Made by a program: the position numbers and the translations under genes. 64,000 bases of DNA from contig JAEESE010000002.1 in the NCBI GenBank assembly GCA_016286165.1, positions 62,001 to 126,000 on the forward strand, read 5' to 3'. The DNA is from Bacteroidaceae bacterium. GTDB taxonomy: Bacteria; Bacteroidota; Bacteroidia; Bacteroidales; Bacteroidaceae. Positions 56,307 through 64,000 of the stretch are shown piece by piece; position 1 is the stretch's first letter, and each line of letters begins with the position of its first letter. Below the pieces are notes generated by a model. That model searched no databases. It was not told the DNA's origin and saw only the letters and a program-made list of their open reading frames with translations.

Positions 56307-57329
56307 TTATTCAATGACAACCTTTGTCCAACCATGAATGTCGGGCTCGATGCCATACTGTATGTCCACGAGCTTGTGATAAAGCTTTGTGGAGACGGGG
56401 CCGGGCTTACCATCCTTGGCAAAGACATAGCTCTTGCCGGTCTCTGGGTCGTCGATACGTTCTATGGGGCTGATGACTGCAGCTGTGCCGCATGCACCGG
56501 CCTCCTCAAAGGTGTCGAGCTCTTCGAGAGGTATCTGGCGACGTTCTACCTTCAGGCCAAGGTCCTCTGCCAGCTGCATCAGACTCATATTGGTCACTGA
56601 GGGCAGGATGCTGTTGGACTTAGGTGTGACATAAGTGTTATCCTTGATACCGAAGAAATTGGCAGCGCCGCACTCATCGATATACTTCTTCTCACGGGCG
56701 TCGAGGTAGAACTCGCACGAGTAGCCCTGCTCGTGGGCCCATTGGTTGGCGCGGAGGCTGGCTGCATAGTTGCCGCCCACCTTATAACAGCCTGTACCGA
56801 GAGGTGCAGAGCGGTCGTAGTCGCGTGTGATGACGTAGGGATTGGTTGCGAAACCGCCCTTGAAGTACGGTCCTACGGGTGTAACGAAAATAAGGAAGAG
56901 GTAGTCGCTGGCAGGATGGACGCCCACCTGTGCTGTAGTACCGATAAGCAACGGACGGATGTAAAGTGTAGCACCGCTCTCATAGGGCGGGATAAAACGC
57001 TCATTCATGCGCACTACCTTGGTAACCATTTCGAGGAACATCTCTGTAGGCACTTCGGGCATGACCAGTCCGCGGCAGGTAGCCTGCAGACGTGCTGCAT
57101 TCTCAGTCGCGCGGAAGATTCGAACCTTGCCGTCGGGGCAACGATAAGCCTTCAGGCCTTCGAAAGCCTCCTGGCCATAGTGCAGGCAGGTGGCTGCCAT
57201 GCTCATAGGTATAGTCTCCTCGGAGTGAACCTCTATCTCACCCCATTTGCCGTTGTGGAAGTTGCAGCGGACATTGTAGTCGGTCTTGATGTAACCGAAT
57301 GACAAATTACTCCAATCAATCTCTTTCAT
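56307..57329 (-). CDS. ilvE: Branched-chain amino acid aminotransferase
   Basis: IlvE is the PLP enzyme of the last step in leucine, isoleucine and valine synthesis. The 340-residue protein fits the class IV aminotransferase type II BCAT group: 'CLHYGQEAFEGLKAYR', 'YIRPLLIGTTAQVGV', 'LDAREKKYIDECGAANFFGI' and 'ACGTAAVISPIERI'. The ATG at 57329 fits the family; an upstream codon at 57365 lies within the -7 box. trmB follows at 3 bp. Confidence 0.95.
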   Translation of the reverse strand: MKEIDWSNLSFGYIKTDYNVRCNFHNGKWGEIEVHSEETIPMSMAATCLHYGQEAFEGLKAYRCPDGKVRIFRATENAARLQATCRGLVMPEVPTEMFLEMVTKVVRMNERFIPPYESGATLYIRPLLIGTTAQVGVHPASDYLFLIFVTPVGPYFKGGFATNPYVITRDYDRSAPLGTGCYKVGGNYAASLRANQWAHEQGYSCEFYLDAREKKYIDECGAANFFGIKDNTYVTPKSNSILPSVTNMSLMQLAEDLGLKVERRQIPLEELDTFEEAGACGTAAVISPIERIDDPETGKSYVFAKDGKPGPVSTKLYHKLVDIQYGIEPDIHGWTKVVIE

Positions 57330-57362
57330 TTCTGTTTGTGTTTTAGTGACTGAATTTGGGCG

Positions 57363-57370
57363 CAAAGGTA
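57363..57370 (-). promoter_or_regulatory. -7 promoter box for ilvE-trmB
   Basis: The minus strand reads TACCTTTG, matching TAnnTTTG, 34 bp upstream of the ilvE start. Confidence 0.65.
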
Positions 57371-57496
57371 ATAAAAAGATTATAGATTAGAGATGAAAGA
57401 TGAAAGATTTTACGTTTTTTGCCCTTTAATTAACTTAAAACAAAGGAGATGATATCATTTCTGCAACGGATAATGATGCCAAATAAGCTCAACGTG

Positions 57497-57706
57497 TTAG
57501 TCAGCAGCAGCCTCAGTGTCGGCCAACAGGCGTTGCACTTCTTCGTCAGCCTTGGTGAGTTTGTCCTTGCAGAATGACAGCAGTTGCTGTGCTTCCTTCA
57601 ACTTGGCTGCCAACTGGTCAATGGCCACTTCGCCTCCTTCCATCTCGCGGGCGAGAATCTCGAGGCGCTCCATAGCGCCCTCGTAAGTCAATTCATTCTT
57701 CTCCAT
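57497..57706 (-). CDS. xseB: Exodeoxyribonuclease VII small subunit
   Basis: XseB is the small helical subunit of the nuclease that degrades single-stranded DNA. The 69-residue protein has the family pattern 'LTYEGAMERLEILAREMEGG' and 'KEAQQLLSFCKDKLTKADEE'. It starts 3 bp after the stop of a secreted glycosidase gene that separates it from xseA, so all three genes look like one transcription unit. Confidence 0.93.
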   Translation of the reverse strand: MEKNELTYEGAMERLEILAREMEGGEVAIDQLAAKLKEAQQLLSFCKDKLTKADEEVQRLLADTEAAAD

Positions 57707-57709
57707 AAT

Positions 57710-60448
57710 TTACCTATTTAATAGTTTCTTTCCTTTGACAATAGTTATTCCCCTGGTTGAGGGTTTATACAGGCGACGACCGGAAAGGTCGAAGATACGC
57801 CCGTCGGCATGTTGCTCTGCTGCCCTATCCGTGCGGATGTCCTCTACGGCATCAGTTGCTGACGTATCAACACCATTGAACACATAAACATAAGATGCCG
57901 CCAGTGATAGCGTGAGTGGTGTGTCGATATCTATCGGCTCGTCCACCTTCAGCCCTGTTAGTGTGTTTTGAGTGAAGGCTTTCGAGAGGATTATTGAGGT
58001 GTGGACATAATCAGGTATGTCAAGCGCCTCGCGCAGCGTGGTTTTGAATGTCTGTCGCGCAGTTGAAGGATTACGCAATGCCAGCGTGGCTTTCTTGCCA
58101 TTCCACGAGGCCCAACCATAGACATTTGCCTTTGCACCATCCCACGGATTACCGCCTACCCAATGCACATCGGGCAGCACATCGGCATTCTCTTGCTGCC
58201 AACGTATACAATCAGCCAAATCAGCCCACAACTTGCCATTGCTGATGCTATTCATCAAGGCATAGTCGGCATACAACTCCACCATGCCCGAACCGCAGGC
58301 AAAGGCACAGCGCAGCTCATGCAGTACAGCCGTATAGTTCATGTCCGTCGACACGGAGCCGTACTTCGTCAGTATGAATCCGTGTGTCATCAGCGTATTG
58401 ATGGGGCAAAGTGGCGACCGCTTCACAAAGTTCTGATATACGAGACGGTCGCGATAGGTAATCCACCGCTCACGGTCGCTGCCTTGGTCGCCTATAGTGC
58501 CCCAATCGTTTTCCTGGCGCCACACGGCATCTGTGAACTGGAACCAGAAAGGTGATGCCCACGTGCCTACAGATGTATTTATGAACACATCGGGCTTCAC
58601 CTGTCGCACACGGCGTTCAATCTCAATAATGCCCTCGGCATTCTCCTCGCCTGTAGCACCTTCATCGGGGCCGATCGCACTGAACTGCGCGCTGATGCCG
58701 TCGAACTTGAAGAAATTGAAATGATAATCGGTAAGCATATTCGAGCAAGCAGTGATGAAAGTGTCGAAATAGGCTTTGTTGCTCAACTGCATCCCACCGC
58801 GGCCTTTCCAATAGTTGCGACGATAGTTGCCGCTTTGGCCATAGCCGCCGACGGGGCCGAGCCACGCCCCTATCTGCGAGTTCATGCTTGCAGCAGCATC
58901 GCTAATGGCCGAGAACCCGTTGGGGAAATTCTTGTTGAATGTCCAGGTGCCATATTCATCCCAACCGTCGTCCCAAACAAACGAAGCAATGCCTATTCCA
59001 TATTTATCGAATAAACGTGATTTCCACTTACCGAGCACGTCAAGGCACTGGGCCTCATTGAAATGGCTTGTGTATTCAGGGTCGTTGTTGCGGTTGATAT
59101 TCAATTCATACCACGAATTATAAAGCGGGAAAGGTCGCCAAGGCACGGCACGCTCACGCTCGCTATAGCAGAGGAACGAGCGCCGGGCCTGACTTGGGGC
59201 GATAAGCCCGACTACGGCGCTGACGGCCCACGTCTGGCCGGCCTGCAACACAGTCTGCCGGCTCCATTCGCCAAGCAAGGTGACACGAGTAACTGCCGGC
59301 AAATGCAATACATTGTCGGCAAGCACTGACGTTGCTCCATCGTAAACCACATCGGCGGCCACGACCTTGCCGCTCCACGTAATGGTGCCATTGGAGTTGA
59401 ACGAGCCTGTAATGACACCTGTACGCTCTTCTGTCAAGTCGCGGAAATAGCGCACAAGATAGTATCCAGCCTCAGGGATGTCAAGGGTATAGGTATTATT
59501 GCTACTGCTGCCGCCCGTAGTGCCTTTGTGATAGTCGCTGGCCACTACGTCGCCTGTCAACGGGTCTACAACGTCGACACCTGCTATGTCAAGACGATGG
59601 TAACCGCTTGTATACTGGAACTTCACTCTGTGACTGCCGCCCTCGTGTATGGCAAGATAGCCTTGGACGGCGGCTATATAGTCGGCCGGTAAGCCAAGAG
59701 CGAGGATGCCCTCAGGTGTGGCACTGCCTGACTCCCAGTCGAATGTGCTTCCCGTCCAAGCCGTATATGCAAAAGGCACGGCTATGGCAGCACCTTGACC
59801 GCTCACGACGCTGTTCTTGCCCATAGGCGTTTCCAGGCCAGCAAAGATCTTATCGCTGGCTATGACGGCCCCGCGAGTGTTGCCTACTACGGTTGGCATT
59901 CCCTGCTCACTCTCAATACCACTGCAATCCACATCGTAGCACATAGGCACTACAGCCTGCATGGCGATATTGCGCTTGGCAGTCAGTTCAAGTTCCGTGC
60001 GTAAATAATGAGAGCCGTTGCGCAGCACTGCACGCCACGTTAAGGCGAGATTCTTGTAGGTGTAATCGGCTTCCAAGGCTTTGCCCGGCAATTTCAGTGA
60101 GCCCTTGGCGGCTGAGTCATCGGCTGAGAGGTCTATCATACGGACGTCGCCAAGGTTCATTTCTGAGGCTTTCACCTCCGTTCCGTTGTCCAAGCGAATA
60201 GCAAACAGTTCTGTGCCGCCTATCAGCCCCAAGGCGTCACAGCCCGCGAAGTACATTGTGCCTTCGGTTTTCACATAGTCAGCCACGAAAAGGTCGTTGC
60301 CAATCGTCAACGTCTCTGCGCCGGCATTATTCTTCGACGACAAAAAGGCCGTCCCTGCCTGCTGCTCTTGAGGGAAGATGACACTTTGAGCATGAGCCGG
60401 ATTTGCGAACAGAACTATCAATATGAGCGCAAGAAAGAATTGCTTCAT
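57710..60448 (-). CDS. Secreted GH36-like (clan GH-D fold) glycoside hydrolase
   Basis: The 912-residue protein has a signal peptide (MKQFFLALILIVLFANPAHA), an N-terminal beta-sandwich, an inserted carbohydrate-binding-like beta module (about 275-350) and a TIM barrel with GH36-like landmarks: LYNSWYEL, 'FVWDDGWDEYG', 'NFPNGFSAISD', 'IGAWLGPVGGYG' and FFKFDGI, where the aspartate is the likely nucleophile. The shared tail (FDLSGRRLYKPSTRGITIVKGKK) ends it. Alpha-galactosidase or alpha-N-acetylgalactosaminidase activity is the family expectation; the substrate is not provable here. Gaps are 14 bp to xseA and 3 bp to xseB. Confidence 0.8.
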   Translation of the reverse strand: MKQFFLALILIVLFANPAHAQSVIFPQEQQAGTAFLSSKNNAGAETLTIGNDLFVADYVKTEGTMYFAGCDALGLIGGTELFAIRLDNGTEVKASEMNLGDVRMIDLSADDSAAKGSLKLPGKALEADYTYKNLALTWRAVLRNGSHYLRTELELTAKRNIAMQAVVPMCYDVDCSGIESEQGMPTVVGNTRGAVIASDKIFAGLETPMGKNSVVSGQGAAIAVPFAYTAWTGSTFDWESGSATPEGILALGLPADYIAAVQGYLAIHEGGSHRVKFQYTSGYHRLDIAGVDVVDPLTGDVVASDYHKGTTGGSSSNNTYTLDIPEAGYYLVRYFRDLTEERTGVITGSFNSNGTITWSGKVVAADVVYDGATSVLADNVLHLPAVTRVTLLGEWSRQTVLQAGQTWAVSAVVGLIAPSQARRSFLCYSERERAVPWRPFPLYNSWYELNINRNNDPEYTSHFNEAQCLDVLGKWKSRLFDKYGIGIASFVWDDGWDEYGTWTFNKNFPNGFSAISDAAASMNSQIGAWLGPVGGYGQSGNYRRNYWKGRGGMQLSNKAYFDTFITACSNMLTDYHFNFFKFDGISAQFSAIGPDEGATGEENAEGIIEIERRVRQVKPDVFINTSVGTWASPFWFQFTDAVWRQENDWGTIGDQGSDRERWITYRDRLVYQNFVKRSPLCPINTLMTHGFILTKYGSVSTDMNYTAVLHELRCAFACGSGMVELYADYALMNSISNGKLWADLADCIRWQQENADVLPDVHWVGGNPWDGAKANVYGWASWNGKKATLALRNPSTARQTFKTTLREALDIPDYVHTSIILSKAFTQNTLTGLKVDEPIDIDTPLTLSLAASYVYVFNGVDTSATDAVEDIRTDRAAEQHADGRIFDLSGRRLYKPSTRGITIVKGKKLLNR

Positions 60449-60462
60449 AGCTATGAAAAGAA

Positions 60463-61722
60463 TTATTGTTTACCAAAAAGGTCAGCAGACTTCAGGACCG
60501 ACTTCAGATCACCGTCGGCAATACGGGTTATGATGGTGTCGCCTTCGTGAACGTCGGCTACCGAGCGCACGAGACGGCCATCATCGGTATAGGTCAGGCT
60601 ATATCCACGGCGCAGCTGGAGTTCGGGATCGAGGGCAGATACGCGAGCCTCTAGACCTTGGACTCTGAGCTTTGAGCTTTCCAAGATATGCCGGACAGCC
60701 CGTGCGAAGCGGGGCTCTATGCTTTGGACCTTAAGCATTGAGGTTTGAATGACGAGCCGGGCAGCTCGTGTGATACGGGGTTCCACGCCTTGAACCTTGA
60801 ACAAAGAGCTTTGCACCACGAACTGGGTAGAACGGACAATACGCTGCTGCAACTCATCGAGCAATGCCAGCTGCTCTGTCCCATGGTCTATCAAGAAGGC
60901 AGCAGCTGCCGTAGGCGTCTTCACCCGAGTGTGAGCAACGAAGTCGAGTACCGTCTCATCACGTTCATGTCCGATGCCTACCACTACCGGCAGCGGCATC
61001 TGTGCCACAGCTGCTGCAAGAGAATAGCTGTCGAAGTCCGAGAGATCGCTCGTGGCACCGCCTCCACGGATGATTACTACGCAGTCCCATCGCTCAGGCT
61101 CATCGCAGATAGCTTCCAGGGCCGCCAGCACACTGGTCTCTACATTAGTGCCTTGCATGACGGCAGGAAACAGCCTAACTTCGAAGGCCAGGCCGAAAGC
61201 GTTGTTCACCAATTGGTCGCAGAAATCGCCATAGCCGGCAGCGCCAGCCGACGACACCACGGCAATGCGCTTCATAAGCGCCGGCAGTTCAAGGTTCTTA
61301 TTGTCCTCAAGAATGCCATCGGCCTCCAACTGTGTCAATATCTCGCGGCGCCGACGGGCCATATCGCCCAGCGTATATGAAGGGTCGATATCTATGATAT
61401 TAAGTGAAAAACCATATTGTTCGTGGAACTCTACTGTTACGCACGCGCGGATTTTGAGACCTGCACGCAGGTGCTCCCCTGTGGCCCGCTCGAACAGTGG
61501 GGACAAGATATTATATGTACGCGCCCACGCGGTCACGCGCGCACGTGCGATGATATTCACACCCCGAGCATCTTTCTCGATGAATTCGCCATAAAAATGC
61601 CCGTTCTGCGCCACTCGGGCTTCAGAAAGCTCAGCCTCGAGCCAATACTCGTCGGTAAACGTCTGTTCGATGGTAGCTCGTACCATCGATGTAAGTTCAT
61701 ATAGTCGTAGAGTCTCTTCCAT
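60463..61722 (-). CDS. xseA: Exodeoxyribonuclease VII large subunit
   Basis: XseA is the catalytic subunit. The 419-residue protein has the N-terminal OB fold ('YWLEAELSEARVAQNGHFYGEF'), the catalytic domain ('VVSSAGAAGYGDFCDQL', 'VIIRGGGATSDLSDFDS', 'VGIGHERDETVLDFVAHTRVKTPTAAA') and a helical C-terminal part made of three 22-residue tandem units before the closing 'LDPELQLRRGYSLTY'. The ATG at 61722 fits the family; the frame stays open to 61803. Confidence 0.95.
   Translation of the reverse strand: MEETLRLYELTSMVRATIEQTFTDEYWLEAELSEARVAQNGHFYGEFIEKDARGVNIIARARVTAWARTYNILSPLFERATGEHLRAGLKIRACVTVEFHEQYGFSLNIIDIDPSYTLGDMARRRREILTQLEADGILEDNKNLELPALMKRIAVVSSAGAAGYGDFCDQLVNNAFGLAFEVRLFPAVMQGTNVETSVLAALEAICDEPERWDCVVIIRGGGATSDLSDFDSYSLAAAVAQMPLPVVVGIGHERDETVLDFVAHTRVKTPTAAAAFLIDHGTEQLALLDELQQRIVRSTQFVVQSSLFKVQGVEPRITRAARLVIQTSMLKVQSIEPRFARAVRHILESSKLRVQGLEARVSALDPELQLRRGYSLTYTDDGRLVRSVADVHEGDTIITRIADGDLKSVLKSADLFGKQ
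60646..60843 (-). repeat. In-gene 66-bp tandem repeat (3 units) in xseA
   Basis: Three 22-codon units run in frame: RIVRSTQFVVQSSLFKVQGV-EP, RITRAARLVIQTSMLKVQSI-EP and RFARAVRHILESSKLRVQGL-EA. They form the coiled-coil part of XseA. The DNA of the three units is recognisably similar (each has a CTTGGAC/CTTGAAC then AGCTTT-like stretch). Confidence 0.8.
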
Positions 61723-61747
61723 CAGTCGCACAGGATTATTCCGCTTG

Positions 61748-61755
61748 CAAAGATA
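61748..61755 (-). promoter_or_regulatory. -7 promoter box for xseA-glycosidase-xseB
   Basis: The minus strand reads TATCTTTG, matching TAnnTTTG, 26 bp upstream of the xseA start. Confidence 0.65.
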
Positions 61756-61905
61756 ATGCTTTTCCAAGACAGTGACGCCCGAAAACAAAAAAAAGTTGTT
61801 CAAAAAAGACTACAGACTACAGCCGAAACGTAGAAGTGGAGAATAGGAAGAGTTGACAGCAAGACTATACGTTAATCTGACAAAACGAATCATCAATGAA
61901 AACAC

Positions 61906-62222
61906 GACCGGTCATGAAGCAACTTACGACCGTTCATGAGGCGACTTACAAGCGGTCATAAAGCGACTTACGAGCGGTCATGAAACGACACATGACTGGT
62001 AGCATAACAACGCACGGTTTTTCATATTGCCAAATTAGGTTGGCATAATCGTCAAATTAGGTTGGCTTAATCGTCAAATCAGGTTGGCTTAATTGCCACT
62101 TTAAGCCGGCCTAATCTCCACATTAGCTTGGGATTGTTGAATTACCCTCTATAGAGACTCGGCTTACCCTCTATAGAGACTTTGCTTACCCTCTATAGAG
62201 ACTTTGCTTACCCTCTATAGAG
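61906..62222. repeat. 22-bp phased palindrome array 5 (15 positions)
   Basis: Cores are centred every 22 bp from 61909.5 to 62217.5. The first five are the GACCGGTC type (GACCGGTC, GACCGTTC, AAGCGGTC, GAGCGGTC, GACTGGTA). The sixth position (62019.5) is unreadable. The next five are the TTAGGCCGGCCTAA type (TTAGGTTGGCATAA, TTAGGTTGGCTTAA, TCAGGTTGGCTTAA, TTAAGCCGGCCTAA, TTAGCTTGGGATTG). The last four are CTCTATAGAG. Spacers are also partly conserved within each block (ACTTAC, AATCGTCAAA, GCTTACC). The array lies between the 62380 gene's terminator and the xseA promoter. The rest of the gap (61756-61905 and 62223-62312) shows nothing. Confidence 0.9.
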
Positions 62223-62312
62223 GCTCGGCGAACTTTAATAGGCTTACGTACTAATTGAATCTGTCATGCCCTGGCATTATAACCTGACTAATGGCAGCAG
62301 CAATAGTAACAT

Positions 62313-62356
62313 TACAAAAAAAAGAACTCCGAGCACCCTCGGTTGGGTGCTCGGAG
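62313..62356 (-). terminator. Intrinsic terminator after the 62380 gene
   Basis: A perfect 12-bp stem (CTCCGAGCACCC / GGGTGCTCGGAG, 62327-62338 and 62345-62356, 6-nt loop) is followed on the minus strand by TTCTTTTTTTT. Confidence 0.95.
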
Positions 62357-62379
62357 CATAAAGTGTTATGGTTAGAAGT

Positions 62380-64000
62380 TTACTTTACAGAAACCTTTTT
62401 GCCATTGACGATGTAGATACCACCGCGCTGGATCTTCTCAACCTTGCGGCCTGAGAGGTCGTAGATATTGCCTTCAGTGCCCAGAGCATTGATGCCGCGG
62501 ATGCTGGTAGCAATAGCCTTGTCGATGGTCTTCTCGTCAGCGCCGAACCATACGGTGTCAACGACTGAGTTCTCGAGAGTGAGCTTCAGCACAGGAGTAG
62601 CGTCAGCGCTCTCCTGAGTACCTTCGAGTGTTACAGCGTACTTAACAACGCCGGTACCACGGTCGATGATGACTTCAGCCTCAGCATCCTCAGGCAGAGC
62701 ATAGCTGATGGTGCCGTCCTCATTCTCAGTAACGATAACGCCTTCAACTGTGAACTCAGGAATCTCAGCGCCTGTTACAGGCATTGTGAAGCCAGAGTAG
62801 GTGATGTCAGCCTTACCGTCGCCGGTAGCAGCAATGGTTACCTTCTGTTCGCCAGTAGCCTGACCCTGAACGCCAGTCTGCGGGTGCGAGAGAATCTGCT
62901 TGATCATGCCATCGAATTCCTCAGCCTCGGGAACGAGAGCATTCGGATGGAAGACAATCTCATTCTGCAAGCCTGAGGGTTGAGCTAAGATCAGAGTGAG
63001 TTCTGGACCTTCGCCCTCTGCCTGAGTACCTGTAAGAGTGGCATTGTAGGTCATAATCATACCGGAAGCAGCAGTGAGCGATACGGTAGCTCCTTCAAGG
63101 CTGTAGCTCACGGAGCCATCCTCATTCTCGGTAACGACAACGTTCTCAACAATGAAGTCGTTCACGGGTTTTTCAGGAGCAGCCAAGGTGAGGCTAGCAA
63201 AGTTGATGTTGACAGTACCGTCCTCGTTAGGAGTGATGGTAATAGTCTCGTCTGCGGTAGGAGCTTCAGCTACGACCTGACCCTGAATCTTTCCTGTCAC
63301 GTCAACAGTACCATCGTAAGCTACGGCTCCACTTTCACCATAGACAAGGTTAACGTTGAGCACATAAGCCTGGTTCGTACCATTCTTGACGAATACGAAC
63401 GGAGCAGTGAATGTCGCAGCCTCATCAGTGTGACCGGGATAACCACCAACCTGATAAATCTGAGGTGTAGCCTCGAAGTTAGTCTTCACATAGAAGTACG
63501 GAGCTGTTTCGAGATTGTCAGACCAACTCTTCCATGTTCCGTCGGCATCACGCCAACCATCTGTACCACCAAGCATATAGTTGGTATCGAGCGTGCCATC
63601 GGGCTGCACAGCAGCGATAATGACATCGCCGAGCGACTCTACTTCGAGAGCAGCGAGGATGGCATCGATATCTACTGTAGCGTTGAGGCCTTCGTAAGCA
63701 TCACCAATCTCAGACTTGATGTTGAGGTCTTCAGTAGCCACCTTATCGAGTTCGTCGAAGGTGTAGGTGAGTTCAGGAGCATCAACGAAGGTGACGTTCA
63801 CGGCATAGACCACAGCCTTGTCGTTAGCCTTCAGGGCCCACTTCACGGTGTATGTCTTACCTACCTCATCGGCACCATTCATGTCGCAGATTGAGAACTG
63901 ACCATCAGGAATAGCCTCGAAGAACTTAACATTAATCATGTTGGTAGTTGAGTTCCACTGAGCTGCTGCACCTTCGGCATCACACCAACCATCATACGTG
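62380..64000 (-). CDS. Secreted multi-domain beta protein, C-terminal part (calycin-like repeats)
   Basis: The frame is open to the window edge ('TYDGWCDAEGAAAQWNSTTN' precedes an internal ATG at 63939), so the N-terminus is missing. Two copies of a WCDAEG/WRDADGTW-containing domain come first (the second near 'GGTDGWRDADGTWKSW'). Two or three beta domains with the pattern 'VIVTENEDGTISY', resembling lipocalin-like calycin repeats of Bacteroidales surface proteins, follow. The shared tail (YDLSGRKVEKIQRGGIYIVN) ends it. Function unknown; a surface or secreted role is inferred from the tail. Confidence 0.75.
   Translation of the reverse strand, partial: TYDGWCDAEGAAAQWNSTTNMINVKFFEAIPDGQFSICDMNGADEVGKTYTVKWALKANDKAVVYAVNVTFVDAPELTYTFDELDKVATEDLNIKSEIGDAYEGLNATVDIDAILAALEVESLGDVIIAAVQPDGTLDTNYMLGGTDGWRDADGTWKSWSDNLETAPYFYVKTNFEATPQIYQVGGYPGHTDEAATFTAPFVFVKNGTNQAYVLNVNLVYGESGAVAYDGTVDVTGKIQGQVVAEAPTADETITITPNEDGTVNINFASLTLAAPEKPVNDFIVENVVVTENEDGSVSYSLEGATVSLTAASGMIMTYNATLTGTQAEGEGPELTLILAQPSGLQNEIVFHPNALVPEAEEFDGMIKQILSHPQTGVQGQATGEQKVTIAATGDGKADITYSGFTMPVTGAEIPEFTVEGVIVTENEDGTISYALPEDAEAEVIIDRGTGVVKYAVTLEGTQESADATPVLKLTLENSVVDTVWFGADEKTIDKAIATSIRGINALGTEGNIYDLSGRKVEKIQRGGIYIVNGKKVSVK

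Noticed and set aside
61906-62222. CRISPR array
   Set aside because: The period is 22 bp with partly conserved spacers and changing short palindromes. CRISPR repeats are longer, constant, and separated by unique spacers; no cas gene is near.

Overview
The window looks like a chromosome segment from a host-associated member of the Bacteroidales, most likely Prevotella or a close relative. Sixteen gene starts are preceded by the Bacteroidota -7 box TAnnTTTG. The window also holds a giant BspA-like leucine-rich repeat protein, a streptopain-type C10 protease, the lipoprotein TamA homologue TamL next to TamB, and the block tig-clpP-clpX-recQ. Five secreted proteins end in the same tail (xYxLSGRR..., then NGKK.xxK), which resembles type IX secretion sorting domains. 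This is inferred from family knowledge and sequence style; no rRNA or other taxonomic marker is present.

Layout. 1-3183: the 3' part of a secreted glycosidase carrying dockerin-like and cohesin-like modules, then radA. 3258-9851 (minus): an orphan dockerin remnant, a 61-residue peptide gene and the 2046-residue BspA-like protein. 9852-10576: a large gap with a 240-bp inverted-repeat element and a phased palindrome array. 10577-20118: cyclophilin-type lipoprotein, tamB-tamL and a sugar nucleotidyltransferase. 20244-23849 (minus): a second short peptide gene followed by a C10 protease. 24341-34103 (minus): zinc-ribbon membrane protein, U32/RlhA-like protein, metA, M13 peptidase, ABC-F ATPase and an Mla-type ATPase/permease pair. 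34334-40893 (plus): lptB, tig, clpP, clpX, recQ. 41004-50614 (minus): two adjacent sialidases, the larger also carrying an M60 mucin-type metalloprotease and a dockerin. 50989-57329: the GGGtGRT/NifU-like pair, a C_GCAxxG_C_C protein, mrp, a DUF3332 lipoprotein, trmB and ilvE. 57497-61722 (minus): xseA and xseB separated by a secreted GH36-like glycosidase. 62380-64000 (minus): the C-terminal part of a secreted beta-rich protein.

Two themes dominate. The first is mucin and host-glycoprotein degradation: sialidases, M60 protease, GH36-like enzyme, C10 protease and BspA adhesin, all secreted and none next to a SusC/SusD pair. The second is housekeeping for the envelope (TamB/TamL, LptB, MlaE/F) and for proteostasis (Tig, ClpXP).

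The most unusual signal is noncoding. Five intergenic gaps hold arrays of short palindromic cores spaced at exactly 22 bp from centre to centre. The core changes within an array (for example GACCGGTC, then TTAGGCCGGCCTAA, then CTCTATAGAG) while the 22-bp register does not. All five arrays lie between genes running in the same direction, upstream of the next promoter. I know of no described element with this architecture.
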